From contig CAYXGT010000069.1 of the NCBI GenBank assembly GCA_964464635.1, forward strand, positions 1-15,098: DNA of 15,098 bases. The letters run 5' to 3'. The notes under the pieces are model-generated. The model was not told where the DNA came from and searched no databases. It was given only the letters and a program-made list of their open reading frames with translations. A program made the translations under genes and the position numbers. Source of the stretch: CAYLMG01 sp964464635. Lineage in GTDB: Bacteria; Planctomycetota; Phycisphaerae; Sedimentisphaerales; Anaerobacaceae. Positions 1 through 7,086 of this stretch are shown here, in pieces (the stretch's first letter is position 1; each line of letters begins with the position of its first letter).

Positions 1-991
1 TCTCGCTTATATGAACGAGTCCTTCTATCCCGTCCTCCAGCCTGACGAACACGCCGTAATTCATAATATTCACAACTTTACCTTTGACACGTTCGCTGAT
101 TGGATACCTTTGTTCGACGTCTTCCCACGGGCTTGGCGTCTTTTGTTTTAGTCCCAGCGAAATTTTCTCTTTCTCCTTATTGACTCCGATAACAACGCAT
201 TCTATCTCGTCGTCGAGCTTGAGTATTTCCGAAGGATGCGATATCCTGCCCCAGCTCAAATCTGATATATGCAGAAGTCCGTCGAGTCCGCCCAGGTCCA
301 CGAATACGCCGAAGTCCGCGATATTTTTCACGATACCCTTGCGGAGCTGGCCCACCTCGATTTCATCGAGAATCTGTTCCTTGCTGTCACGCCTCTGCTC
401 CTCGATGAGCCTCCGCCGTGACACTACGATGTTTCTGCCTTCGATATCAATCTTGAGAATCTTGCATTTAATCTCTTTGCCGATGAACCTGCTGATGTCA
501 CCGGGTTTTCGTATATCGACCTGTGACGCAGGCAAAAAAACCGGAACACCAATATCGACAAGCAGGCCGCCTTTAATCCGCCGGATTACTCTTCCGGTGA
601 CAATGTCATCTTCCTTTTTCGTATTGATTATGTGCTCCCAGCCCCGGATGCGGTCGGCCTTTCGCTTCGACAGCGGTATAAGGCCTCCTTCGGTATCCAG
701 GTCCTCGAGAAGAACCTCGATTTCCCTGCCCGGCTCAATCTCGTCGGGACTGTCAAATTCGCTCACGTCCACTACACCTTCACTTTTCAAACCAACCTCG
801 ATTATCACATCGTTGCCGATCTGTGATACAATCCTGCCCTTCAGGATAGTTCCCGGCAGGCGGGAATCCACCTTGGATTCGAGCGCTTTTTCCAGATACT
901 TATTATCCTCCTCCGTAAACATTTCATTGACCTGCTTGTCAAGATTCTCCCTTGTTAATCCCAATTTGTTAATTATATTTCTATCTACCAT
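1..991 (-). CDS. rpsA: 30S ribosomal protein S1 (partial; C terminus beyond left edge)
   Basis: The minus-strand frame is open from the ATG at 991-989 to the window edge, giving 330 codons with no stop. It holds tandem S1 RNA-binding (OB-fold) domains: about residues 46-111, 129-194 and 213-282, with a fourth starting near 301 and cut by the edge. Domains 3 and 4 carry the typical pattern with FGVFVDLGGLDGLLHISD and YGVFVRLEDGIEGLVHISE. In the family, S1 binds mRNA on the 30S subunit and helps translation initiation; four to six domains are usual, so one or more lie outside. An AGGGGA Shine-Dalgarno sits 9 nt before the ATG. It is the last visible gene of the cmk-plsC-ispH-rpsA series, a gene order also known from other bacteria. 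The 304-residue Ser-rich frame on the opposite strand is a shadow of this gene. Confidence 0.96.
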   Translation of the reverse strand, partial: MVDRNIINKLGLTRENLDKQVNEMFTEEDNKYLEKALESKVDSRLPGTILKGRIVSQIGNDVIIEVGLKSEGVVDVSEFDSPDEIEPGREIEVLLEDLDTEGGLIPLSKRKADRIRGWEHIINTKKEDDIVTGRVIRRIKGGLLVDIGVPVFLPASQVDIRKPGDISRFIGKEIKCKILKIDIEGRNIVVSRRRLIEEQRRDSKEQILDEIEVGQLRKGIVKNIADFGVFVDLGGLDGLLHISDLSWGRISHPSEILKLDDEIECVVIGVNKEKEKISLGLKQKTPSPWEDVEQRYPISERVKGKVVNIMNYGVFVRLEDGIEGLVHISE

Positions 992-1083
992 AAATTAATT
1001 TCCCCTGTGCAGTCTCTTTTACGCCTGGCAGCGCCGCACATTTACGCCGACAGGCTGACGACTAACAAAAAATTAAGGTTAAT

Positions 1084-1117
1084 AAAAAAACCGCTCATCG
1101 GCCCACGCAGCCGACGC
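1084..1117 (-). terminator. possible intrinsic terminator or attenuator between ispH and rpsA
   Basis: Read on the minus strand, a 6-bp stem (1110-1115 with 1097-1102, one G-U pair, 7-nt loop) is followed after 6 nt by seven consecutive T residues (1090-1084). The gap between stem and T run is longer than ideal, so termination may be partial. It lies inside the 180-bp ispH-rpsA gap and could let rpsA be expressed separately from the upstream genes. This is inferred from structure only. Confidence 0.35.
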
Positions 1118-1146
1118 ATTTTAAAATCGCTTCTTTATATTTAGCT

Positions 1147-1166
1147 TCCCGATTCAACAATCGGGA
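1147..1166. other. perfect 8-bp inverted repeat just after ispH
   Basis: TCCCGATT and AATCGGGA are separated by CAAC, giving a perfect hairpin 5 nt beyond the ispH stop codon. No T run follows on the minus strand, so it is not a canonical terminator. It may be an mRNA 3'-end stabiliser or processing site. Confidence 0.4.
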
Positions 1167-1171
1167 TTATG

Positions 1172-2014
1172 TTACTTTCCGGCATCAATCGCCGACAGCT
1201 TTTCTGCGAACTCATCGATTATCCATCTCGGCGTCGATGCCCCTGCCGTAATAGCTGCTGAATATTTGCCGAAAACCCTGCTTTTATCAAATTCCTGCCA
1301 GTTTTGCAAGTGAAACGTCTGCCTATTATATTTTTTGCAAAGCTCATCAAGCTTGCGGGTATTCGCACTTTCCAGCCCGCCAAGGACAAACATTATATCG
1401 ACTTTTTTGCATAGTTCAACCGCTGCTTTTTGTCTTTTTATCGCCTCTTTGCACAATGTATTTATCACTTTCAGCTCCGAAAAGCCCTGCATTGCTATCC
1501 GGCCGACCATCTTCTCGAAGTGCTCGGCGTTCTGCGTCGTCTGACATACAACGCCTAACTTACTGTCTTTAGGCAGCTTATGCAAATCTTTTTCGTCGCC
1601 GATAACAACAACTTTTCTCACACAGCCCATTACACCCTGTACCTCAGGATGGTTTTCGTCACCCACAATCACGACCTCATAGCCTTCTTTTTCAAGCTCT
1701 TTGGCTATTTGCTGAACACGTTTCACCAGTACGCAAGTGGCATCTACAATTTTCAACCCCTTCTTCTTTATTTTTTCAATCTGTTCCGGAGCAGCACCAT
1801 GGCTTCTGATTAATACCGTGCCTTTTTCTATCCTGTCAACATTATCGACAGTTTTGAGGCCCTTTTCTTCCAGTTTCTTGACCATATCCTTGTTGTGTAT
1901 GATAGGCCCGAGGCTGTAAACCTCACCTTCTTCTGCGAGCACCTTCTCTGCCATACTGATAGCGTTCTCGACACCGTGACAGAACCCGCAATTCTGTGTA
2001 ACTATTACCTTCAT
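1172..2014 (-). CDS. ispH: 4-hydroxy-3-methylbut-2-enyl diphosphate reductase (IspH/LytB)
   Basis: 280 residues, a normal length for the family. IspH is the last enzyme of the methylerythritol phosphate pathway; it reduces HMBPP to IPP and DMAPP with a [4Fe-4S] cluster in the cytoplasm. The three cluster cysteines are visible at C12 (GFCHGVENAI), C94 (VDATCVLVKRVQ) and C188 (NTLCKEAIKRQ). Substrate-pocket residues include H40 (IIHN), H72 (RSHGA), H122 and E124 (NHPEVQG), the QTT stretch near 158-160 and the SANT segment near 216-219. The ATG at 2014 lies 29 nt after the plsC stop with only a weak upstream GAAG. It is followed by rpsA, a linkage known in Firmicutes, where the two can even be fused. 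The sequence shows that this lineage uses the non-mevalonate route. Confidence 0.97.
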   Translation of the reverse strand: MKVIVTQNCGFCHGVENAISMAEKVLAEEGEVYSLGPIIHNKDMVKKLEEKGLKTVDNVDRIEKGTVLIRSHGAAPEQIEKIKKKGLKIVDATCVLVKRVQQIAKELEKEGYEVVIVGDENHPEVQGVMGCVRKVVVIGDEKDLHKLPKDSKLGVVCQTTQNAEHFEKMVGRIAMQGFSELKVINTLCKEAIKRQKAAVELCKKVDIMFVLGGLESANTRKLDELCKKYNRQTFHLQNWQEFDKSRVFGKYSAAITAGASTPRWIIDEFAEKLSAIDAGK

Positions 2015-2043
2015 TCAAACTTCAACTTTCACAAATGAATATA

Positions 2044-2709
2044 TTACTCGTTATTGTAATCGAGAGGTTCTTTGCCAAGCTCGCGACGGACTTCATTCTG
2101 CATCTGCCGCAGCCTGTCATTCAGATACACGGCAAGGTCTCTGCTGCTCATCTTCCTCGCTTCTTTTGAAGTTATCGCCTCGCCGTAACGAACCACCACC
2201 TCACTGCCGAAAGAAAAGAGCTTCTTGAATCTCGGCCAGCACTCGAAAGCACCCTCGATAATAACCGGTACTATCACCGCACCGCCGCGCTTGCATAACA
2301 TGGCTGCTCCCGGCTTGAATTCGGCTATCCTGCCGTCTCGAGTCCTCGTACCTTCAGGATAAAGAACTATACCGCAATCTTGCTTAAGCCTGTCTAAAAT
2401 TTCTTTTATCGCTGTAATATCCGCCGCATCTCGCCGCACAGACAGTGCATTCAACGATTTAAAAAAAAGGCGAAAATATTTATTGCGAAAAAGACTGTCC
2501 CTGCCAAGATAAAACAAATGCCGCCGCAAAAACAGACCGCATAATATCGGGTCGAGATAGCTTTGATGATTACTCACTAATAAAAGTGCACCATCTTTAG
2601 GGACATTCTTCATACCCTTTACATCCAGCCGCAAAAAGCATCTGGAAAAAATAATGCACCCGATTCGTGAGACCTCGTACCACACGCTTTTAAGTTTCTC
2701 TATGAGCAT
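2044..2709 (-). CDS. plsC: 1-acyl-sn-glycerol-3-phosphate acyltransferase (PlsC family)
   Basis: 221 residues of the LPLAT/PlsC superfamily, which acylates lysophosphatidic acid to phosphatidic acid at the inner membrane face. The catalytic HX4D motif is NHQSYLDP (H48, D53). The glycerol-phosphate-binding block is YPEGTRTRDGR (117-127, with E119-G-T-R), and the later VPVIIEG block is near 147-153. A hydrophobic stretch near residues 15-27 may serve as a monotopic membrane contact. The start codon overlaps the last 10 bases of cmk (ATGCTCATAG), which fits translational coupling, and there is no strong separate ribosome-binding site. Substrate specificity, and whether it is the main PlsC of the cell, cannot be read from the sequence. 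Confidence 0.93.
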   Translation of the reverse strand: MLIEKLKSVWYEVSRIGCIIFSRCFLRLDVKGMKNVPKDGALLLVSNHQSYLDPILCGLFLRRHLFYLGRDSLFRNKYFRLFFKSLNALSVRRDAADITAIKEILDRLKQDCGIVLYPEGTRTRDGRIAEFKPGAAMLCKRGGAVIVPVIIEGAFECWPRFKKLFSFGSEVVVRYGEAITSKEARKMSSRDLAVYLNDRLRQMQNEVRRELGKEPLDYNNE

Positions 2710-3374
2710 CGCTTTTTCACTATCTCCAAAAGCTCCTCGACCACCTCATCAACGTCCATATAAGTAGTATCCACAACAATCGCATTCTCAGCCGGCTTTA
2801 ATGGTCCGACCGCCCTGTTTTCATCACTTTTATCTCTTTTCTCGATTGACCTGCGTACCTGTTTTATACTCTTGTTAATTCCCTTTCTTAAAAGCTCCGC
2901 TTGTCTCCTCCTCGTCCGCTCATCCACGTTAGCAGTCAAAAAAAACTTCACGTCCGCATCGGCGAAGGCGACCGTCCCCTGGTCTCTGCCCTCGGTGACA
3001 ATTTTTTGCTGCTTTTGGGCAAAATCCCTCTGCATCTGTACAAGCCTGGCCCGCACCTGCTCTAAAGACGAAGCGAATTTCGCGTGTTCCGTAACTTCCG
3101 GCTGGCGTATCTGCTCGGTAACGTCCTGACCATCGACGAAAACAACCATCCTGCCCTTTTCCGATTCAAATCTGAAATCGGTATCGTCCAGCACACTGAC
3201 CAGCTCAGCCTCCTCGCTCATATCAACTCTTTTGTGCATCGCCGCTAATGTCACCGCGCGGTACATCGCTCCCGTATCGAGAAAGCTTGCCCCGATTTTC
3301 TCTGCCAGCAGTCTTGCCGCCGTACTCTTGCCGCTGCCCGCAGGACCGTCTATTGTTACCACAAGTCTCGCCAT
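2700..3374 (-). CDS. cmk: (d)CMP kinase
   Basis: 224 residues, typical length. It phosphorylates CMP and dCMP with ATP in pyrimidine salvage and in nucleotide recycling from lipid and RNA turnover. The P-loop GPAGSGKST lies at 10-18, followed by the LDTGAMYRAVTLAA substrate region near 33-46. The EGRDQGTVAFADADVKFF segment (about 128-145) is the CMP-binding signature; most relatives have GRDIGTVVFP, so the Q and A changes are mild variants. The DERTRRRQAEL stretch after it is the lid. The ATG at 3374 follows the phosphatase stop by only 3 nt, and the 3' end overlaps plsC by 10 nt, so it is clearly inside an operon. Confidence 0.96.
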   Translation of the reverse strand: MARLVVTIDGPAGSGKSTAARLLAEKIGASFLDTGAMYRAVTLAAMHKRVDMSEEAELVSVLDDTDFRFESEKGRMVVFVDGQDVTEQIRQPEVTEHAKFASSLEQVRARLVQMQRDFAQKQQKIVTEGRDQGTVAFADADVKFFLTANVDERTRRRQAELLRKGINKSIKQVRRSIEKRDKSDENRAVGPLKPAENAIVVDTTYMDVDEVVEELLEIVKKRCS

Positions 3375-3377
3375 AAA

Positions 3378-4640
3378 CTATTCATTTACTTTCACAATTA
3401 TAATACTCGTATCGTCAATCTGACTCGCAAGTCCCGTAAATCTTCTCCTGTAACCGAGCATGCTCTTTATCATCTGCTCTGCTGTGCCCTCACAACTGTT
3501 CCTCACAGCATCGAGCATCTTCTCTCTGCCCCAGAGCTGACCGTCGAAATCAGCCGCGTCTATCAAGCCGTCCGTATAGAATAAAATACAATCACCTTTT
3601 TTAAGCTCGACTGTCGCAACCTTATATTCCGCCTTCTCATCCACTCCGAGCACAAGACCGCCTTTATCAAGGTCCAAAACCTCCTGGCCTCTTATCAGAA
3701 CCGTAGGCTCGTGCCCGCAGTTACAGTAAGTAAGCTGTCTTTTTTCGGCGTCGATAACGGCATAAAAAAGTGATATGAATTCGCCGTCCCTGCACTCATC
3801 GAATGCCGTCTTGCTAAGTTTGTCGATTATATCCCGGATTGTCCCCTGCCCGCATTCGCTGCTGGTATAAGCCCGTAACGCTCCTCTGAACAGCGCCATC
3901 ATCAGCGCAGCCGGTATCCCCTTACCGATAACATCCGAGATAGCGACCATAAGCTGATTGTCACCAACCTTTACGAAATCGTAAAAGTCACCTCCAACCT
4001 CGAAACACGGTATGTATTTGGCCGCTATATCGAGACCTTTCATTTTCGGCGCCTTCTCCGGTATCATTCTTCGCTGAATAGCGGCAGCAAGCCGAACCTG
4101 CTCCGCCATCTTCGCGCCCTCTACCACTTCGGCATAAAGTCTTGCGTTGGTTATCGCAACTGCACATTGGCTCGCCACCGACCTGGCCAGTGCAATATCA
4201 TCCTCGTAAAACCTCCTCGACTTGGGACTGTATAAACGAAGCACACCTATCGCCTTGTCCCTGAACCGCATCGCCACCGTAAGCTGGCTGACAAGTCCCT
4301 CTTTGATTGTCGCCTCTTGATATTTTACTCTGCCGTCCACCCGCATATCGTCAAGCACCACAGCCTCTCCGGCAAAAGCCTGGCTTATAACGGGGTCGTC
4401 CTTTGTCACAGGCCCCTTATTACGATACTCCTCGCTCAATCCGTACGTGCTGCGCATCTGCAGCTCGCCTGCCTCTTCATCTAACAGCCGTATCGAGCAA
4501 GCCTTCACTTTCGTTATCCTGACAGCCGCTTCTGCCAGCCTGTCAAGCACCTCCTGCAGCGAGAACCTGCCCGCAGCTAAATTCGCAAGCTGATATATCT
4601 GCTCTTCTCTTTCTACCTGTTTTTTTGTTCTTTTTGCCAT
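3378..4640 (-). CDS. GAF domain-containing PP2C/SpoIIE-type serine phosphatase
   Basis: 420 residues. An N-terminal GAF sensory domain spans about residues 12-165 and a short helical linker about 166-195. A SpoIIE/RsbU-type PP2C phosphatase domain runs from about 196 to 417. Metal-binding and catalytic segments are present: GGDFYDF (216-222, D218 and D221), DVIGKGIPAALMM (from D236), CGHEP near 298-302, YTDGLIDA (345-352, D347) and IDDTSII (408-414). All key aspartates are intact, so it should be an active enzyme that removes phosphate from a Ser/Thr-phosphorylated partner, such as an anti-sigma-factor antagonist. The ligand of the GAF domain is unknown. No kinase or antagonist gene is next to it. 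It is the first gene of the cmk-plsC-ispH-rpsA unit, which is an odd place for a signalling enzyme. No strong Shine-Dalgarno precedes the ATG. Confidence 0.9.
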   Translation of the reverse strand: MAKRTKKQVEREEQIYQLANLAAGRFSLQEVLDRLAEAAVRITKVKACSIRLLDEEAGELQMRSTYGLSEEYRNKGPVTKDDPVISQAFAGEAVVLDDMRVDGRVKYQEATIKEGLVSQLTVAMRFRDKAIGVLRLYSPKSRRFYEDDIALARSVASQCAVAITNARLYAEVVEGAKMAEQVRLAAAIQRRMIPEKAPKMKGLDIAAKYIPCFEVGGDFYDFVKVGDNQLMVAISDVIGKGIPAALMMALFRGALRAYTSSECGQGTIRDIIDKLSKTAFDECRDGEFISLFYAVIDAEKRQLTYCNCGHEPTVLIRGQEVLDLDKGGLVLGVDEKAEYKVATVELKKGDCILFYTDGLIDAADFDGQLWGREKMLDAVRNSCEGTAEQMIKSMLGYRRRFTGLASQIDDTSIIIVKVNE

Positions 4641-4811
4641 TGTTACAGTCTTAAGATTAAATAATTTGAGTACAATTATACAGCAATTCGCCCCTCCCTT
4701 GTATATAAATTATATACTACTGCCTTGCAAAATAATTGTTCGTTTGTATCATATTAGATTCATGTTTTTTTATAATTAAGGAATGGCTGGCCGGTCACAA
4801 GATACGAAACA
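4641..4811. promoter_or_regulatory. divergent promoter region between the phosphatase operon and acyP
   Basis: On the minus strand an extended -10, TGTATAAT (TATAAT at 4680-4675), lies about 35 nt before the phosphatase ATG; its -35 is poor. On the plus strand a TATAAT lies at 4771-4776, about 36 nt before the acyP ATG, also with a weak -35. Between them, 4701-4717 forms a 17-bp perfect palindrome (8-bp arms GTATATAA and TTATATAC around one base), well placed to bind a regulator of both directions. Palindrome and hexamers are seen directly; their use is inferred. Confidence 0.45.
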
Positions 4812-5081
4812 ATGGTTGCAAAGAGGATAATATTTATTGGTTCTGTTCAGGGCGTTGGTTTTCGCTTCACTGTCAATTCTGTTGCTCAGCGTTACCGGCT
4901 GGCCGGTTACGTTAAAAATTTATACAATGGCAGTGTTGAGATGCTCGCCCAGGGTGAACCGCAGGATATTGATGACTGTCTTTCTGACATCGCCGAATCC
5001 TTTACCGGATATATTCGTGACAGAAAGATTGAGGACCTTCCCCCCGACCCCGCCTGCACCAATTTCAAAATCACATTCTAA
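4812..5081 (+). CDS. acyP: acylphosphatase
   Basis: 89 residues, typical length. Acylphosphatases hydrolyse the carboxyl-phosphate bond of small acyl phosphates in the cytoplasm. The signature GSVQGVGFRFTV (10-21) carries the catalytic Arg18, and GYVKNLYNGSVEMLAQG (32-48) carries the catalytic Asn36. The end PACTNFKITF fits the last beta strand of the fold. The gene stands alone, divergent from the phosphatase operon. The ATG at 4812 is chosen because the conserved strand begins right after it; no clear Shine-Dalgarno is present. An ATG at 4783 has AAGGA directly upstream but is out of frame. Confidence 0.93.
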   Translation: MVAKRIIFIGSVQGVGFRFTVNSVAQRYRLAGYVKNLYNGSVEMLAQGEPQDIDDCLSDIAESFTGYIRDRKIEDLPPDPACTNFKITF

Positions 5082-5155
5082 AAATATTTAATTCCCCATT
5101 TTATGAGAGGTATTCTTTTTATATTTAGCCCCGGTTTCACGGAGGGTTTTCTTCT

Positions 5156-5179
5156 CCGCGTTTTACGCGGGGTTTGTTT
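5156..5179 (+). terminator. possible terminator after acyP
   Basis: CCGCG and CGCGG pair around a TTTTA loop (5156-5170), followed by a T-rich stretch GGTTTGTTT. The stem is only 5 bp and lies 75 nt past the acyP stop, so this is a modest candidate. The rest of 5082-5425 holds no gene that I can support. Confidence 0.4.
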
Positions 5180-5180
5180 A

Positions 5181-5225
5181 GCGCCGCCATCACTACCTGT
5201 CCTCCGAAGTTTTAACGAAGGAAGA
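5181..5225. repeat. dispersed intergenic repeat remnant (CCTCCGAAG..CGAAGGA type)
   Basis: An imperfect inverted repeat, TCCTCCG at 5200-5206 against CGAAGGA at 5216-5222, encloses AAGTTTTAA. Read on the minus strand it yields PSLKLRRTG, a peptide typical of spurious ORFs called over such intergenic repeats. The family resemblance is from memory and is not checked here. Confidence 0.4.
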
Positions 5226-5425
5226 TTATTGTGGCGTTGTTTATCCTGCCATTTTGACAAACAAAAAACGGTACCGTAACATCTTGGTAGCCTGTAAAAA
5301 GCATAAAATCGATTGTTCGCAGGAAAGCCTCAAAAAACATTATTTTTCTCTGATTTTCCTTGATTGTCAGCAAACTAAAGTCTATAATCAGAGTATATTT
5401 TTCATTTAAATTTGAGGAGGCCAAA

Positions 5426-6925
5426 ATGAGGGCTTTTATCTTTATTATCGTATGTCTGTTAGTGGCTGTTCCCTGCTCAGCAGACACCTATATTGTCGAC
5501 CAAAATGGATTCAAGGATTTTACCACAATTCAGGAGGCTATAAACTTTTCTTGGCACGGCGATACTGTTATTGTCAATCCAGGCACTTACAACGAAAATG
5601 TCTATTTCAACGGCAGAGCAATTACGCTTACAAGCACAGAACCCAATGACGCAAATATTGTAGAATCAACGATTATAAACCCCAGTTCAGGTTACAGTGT
5701 AACTTTTGACTTTGGTGAAGATATAGATTCTTTGCTCAAAGGATTTGCTATAAAAGATACCATTCTCTGTTATGGTAGTTCACCAACCATTACAAAAAAT
5801 ATTATCAAAGATAGTAGCAGCTATGGTATTGAAGGACAATACAATGCCTCACCAATAATTTCAGAAAATACTATATCTTCAAATCATGACCGTGGCATAT
5901 ATTATTGTAATGGTCCAATTATAAATAACATTATAACATATAATCAAGGTGGTTTGGCTTATTGCTGTGGAGTCCTAAATGACAATATAATTACGAACAA
6001 TATAACTAATGATGACGGTGCCGGATTGCTTGAATGCAATGGTGTAATAAGCAATAACATTATTTCAAATAATGGCCCAATTGATAATTCGATTTATGGA
6101 GGAGGACTTGCATATTGTAGTGGTGAAATATTATACAACATTATTAGTAATAACAGCGCTCATTCTGGTGGTGGGCTTTATCAGTGCGAAGCTACACTTC
6201 ATCATAATATTATATCAGGCAACAAAGCTGATGAAGATGGGGGGTGCATATACGCAATCAACACAAATATGTTAATATTTAACAATGTAATTGTAGGCAA
6301 TTATTCCGGAAATAGAGGTGGGGCTTTGTTTAGATGTGAACATGCTCTTTTATATAACAATATAATAGCATTCAATGAAGCAAGTTTCGGTGGTGGAATA
6401 TATGGTGGTTGCGGCAACTCTTATAATGCGTTTTGGATGAATCAAGGTAGCAATTTAGGCGGAGGAGCAATAGCAGGTATCGGTGATGTTGTTGTAAATC
6501 CTTTTTTTGCAATTAATGGTTATTGGAGTGGTAACACTTGGATAGATGGTGATTATCATTTGCAATCCGAAGCCGGTCGTTGGGATCCTAACAGCAAAAC
6601 TTGGGTTTTGGATGCCAACACAAGTTTCTGTATCGATGGAGGTGACCCTAATTCAGATTGGAAACCAGAACTATGGCCTCACGGCAAGCGAATAAATATA
6701 GGAGCATACGGCGGAACACCTGAAGCAAGTATGTCCCCATTAGATATTGGCAACATCGCTGATTTGAACAATGATAAGAAGGTTGATTTTTTCGATATGA
6801 ATTTGTTTGGCAATCAGTGGCACTTACAGGGATTTTTGCTGAAAGAAGACTTAGATAGAAATGGCGTAACAAATTATGATGATTTATTTATTTTCACTGA
6901 AAATTGGCTTTGGTATGAACCATAA
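5426..6925 (+). CDS. secreted right-handed beta-helix protein with dockerin-like C terminus
   Basis: 499 residues from the ATG at 5426, chosen over an in-frame ATG at 5360 because GAGGAGG sits 5 nt upstream and a clean signal peptide starts there (MRAFIFIIVCLLVAVPCSA, cleavage likely after A19). Residues 21-60 resemble the start of NosD/DUF1565-type parallel beta-helices (FTTIQEAIN, VNPGTYNENV). About 110-340 are coils of roughly 23-25 residues with NIIS.N and GGGL patterns and a recurring cysteine. The tail carries GAYGGTPEASMS (436-447 region) and two dockerin-like calcium loops: D446/N448/D450/D454/D457 and D475/D477/N479/N483/D486. Such proteins are exported; many bind or cut polysaccharide, but no lyase active site is recognisable. 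Codon use is much more AT-rich than in the housekeeping operons. After the stop the same frame continues with a PEP-CTERM-like stretch. Confidence 0.88.
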   Translation: MRAFIFIIVCLLVAVPCSADTYIVDQNGFKDFTTIQEAINFSWHGDTVIVNPGTYNENVYFNGRAITLTSTEPNDANIVESTIINPSSGYSVTFDFGEDIDSLLKGFAIKDTILCYGSSPTITKNIIKDSSSYGIEGQYNASPIISENTISSNHDRGIYYCNGPIINNIITYNQGGLAYCCGVLNDNIITNNITNDDGAGLLECNGVISNNIISNNGPIDNSIYGGGLAYCSGEILYNIISNNSAHSGGGLYQCEATLHHNIISGNKADEDGGCIYAINTNMLIFNNVIVGNYSGNRGGALFRCEHALLYNNIIAFNEASFGGGIYGGCGNSYNAFWMNQGSNLGGGAIAGIGDVVVNPFFAINGYWSGNTWIDGDYHLQSEAGRWDPNSKTWVLDANTSFCIDGGDPNSDWKPELWPHGKRINIGAYGGTPEASMSPLDIGNIADLNNDKKVDFFDMNLFGNQWHLQGFLLKEDLDRNGVTNYDDLFIFTENWLWYEP

Positions 6926-7086
6926 TGTCAGAGGCAGCTCAATGGTAACCTTGACCCACCCGGACCCTGCTGGGAATAAATTAGGATGACAATGGTTTTG
7001 CTGCTTGGTCTGGGTGGGTTATTTTTGAGGAGAGAAAAACAATTAAGACAAAGATGCATTTTATTTTTTATCAAAAGTTTCTTTTA
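6926..7086 (+). pseudogene. in-frame PEP-CTERM-like tail beyond the beta-helix stop codon
   Basis: Reading on in the frame of the beta-helix gene past TAA (6923-6925), a second TAA occurs at 6977. Then 6986 onward encodes MTMVLLLGLGGLFLRREK, which matches the hydrophobic segment plus Arg cluster of PEP-CTERM sorting tails; the PEP box itself is not seen (IRMTM stands in its place). 6986-5426 is a multiple of 3, so the frame is the same. It may be a decayed C-terminal anchor cut off by stops, or chance coding in terminator DNA. Confidence 0.35.
6954..7026 (+). terminator. rho-independent terminator with long loop after the beta-helix gene
   Basis: A 13-bp stem pairs 6954-6966 (ACCCACCCGGACC) with 7007-7019 (GGTCTGGGTGGGT) with a single G-U, around a 40-nt loop, and is followed by TATTTTT. 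The strong GC stem plus T run 3' of the gene is the standard terminator layout; the long loop is unusual. Confidence 0.65.

Noticed and set aside
84..998. Long plus-strand Ser-rich reading frame of 304 codons
   Set aside because: It lies wholly antisense to rpsA, whose S1 domains are unmistakable; composition is that of a reverse-strand shadow.
5078..5260. Minus-strand frame of 60 codons with PSLKLRRTG
   Set aside because: It covers a repeat remnant and a hairpin, has no ribosome site and no family features.
5360..5425. Upstream ATG of the beta-helix protein
   Set aside because: The ATG at 5426 has GAGGAGG at 5 nt and begins a clean signal peptide; the upstream start would bury it.
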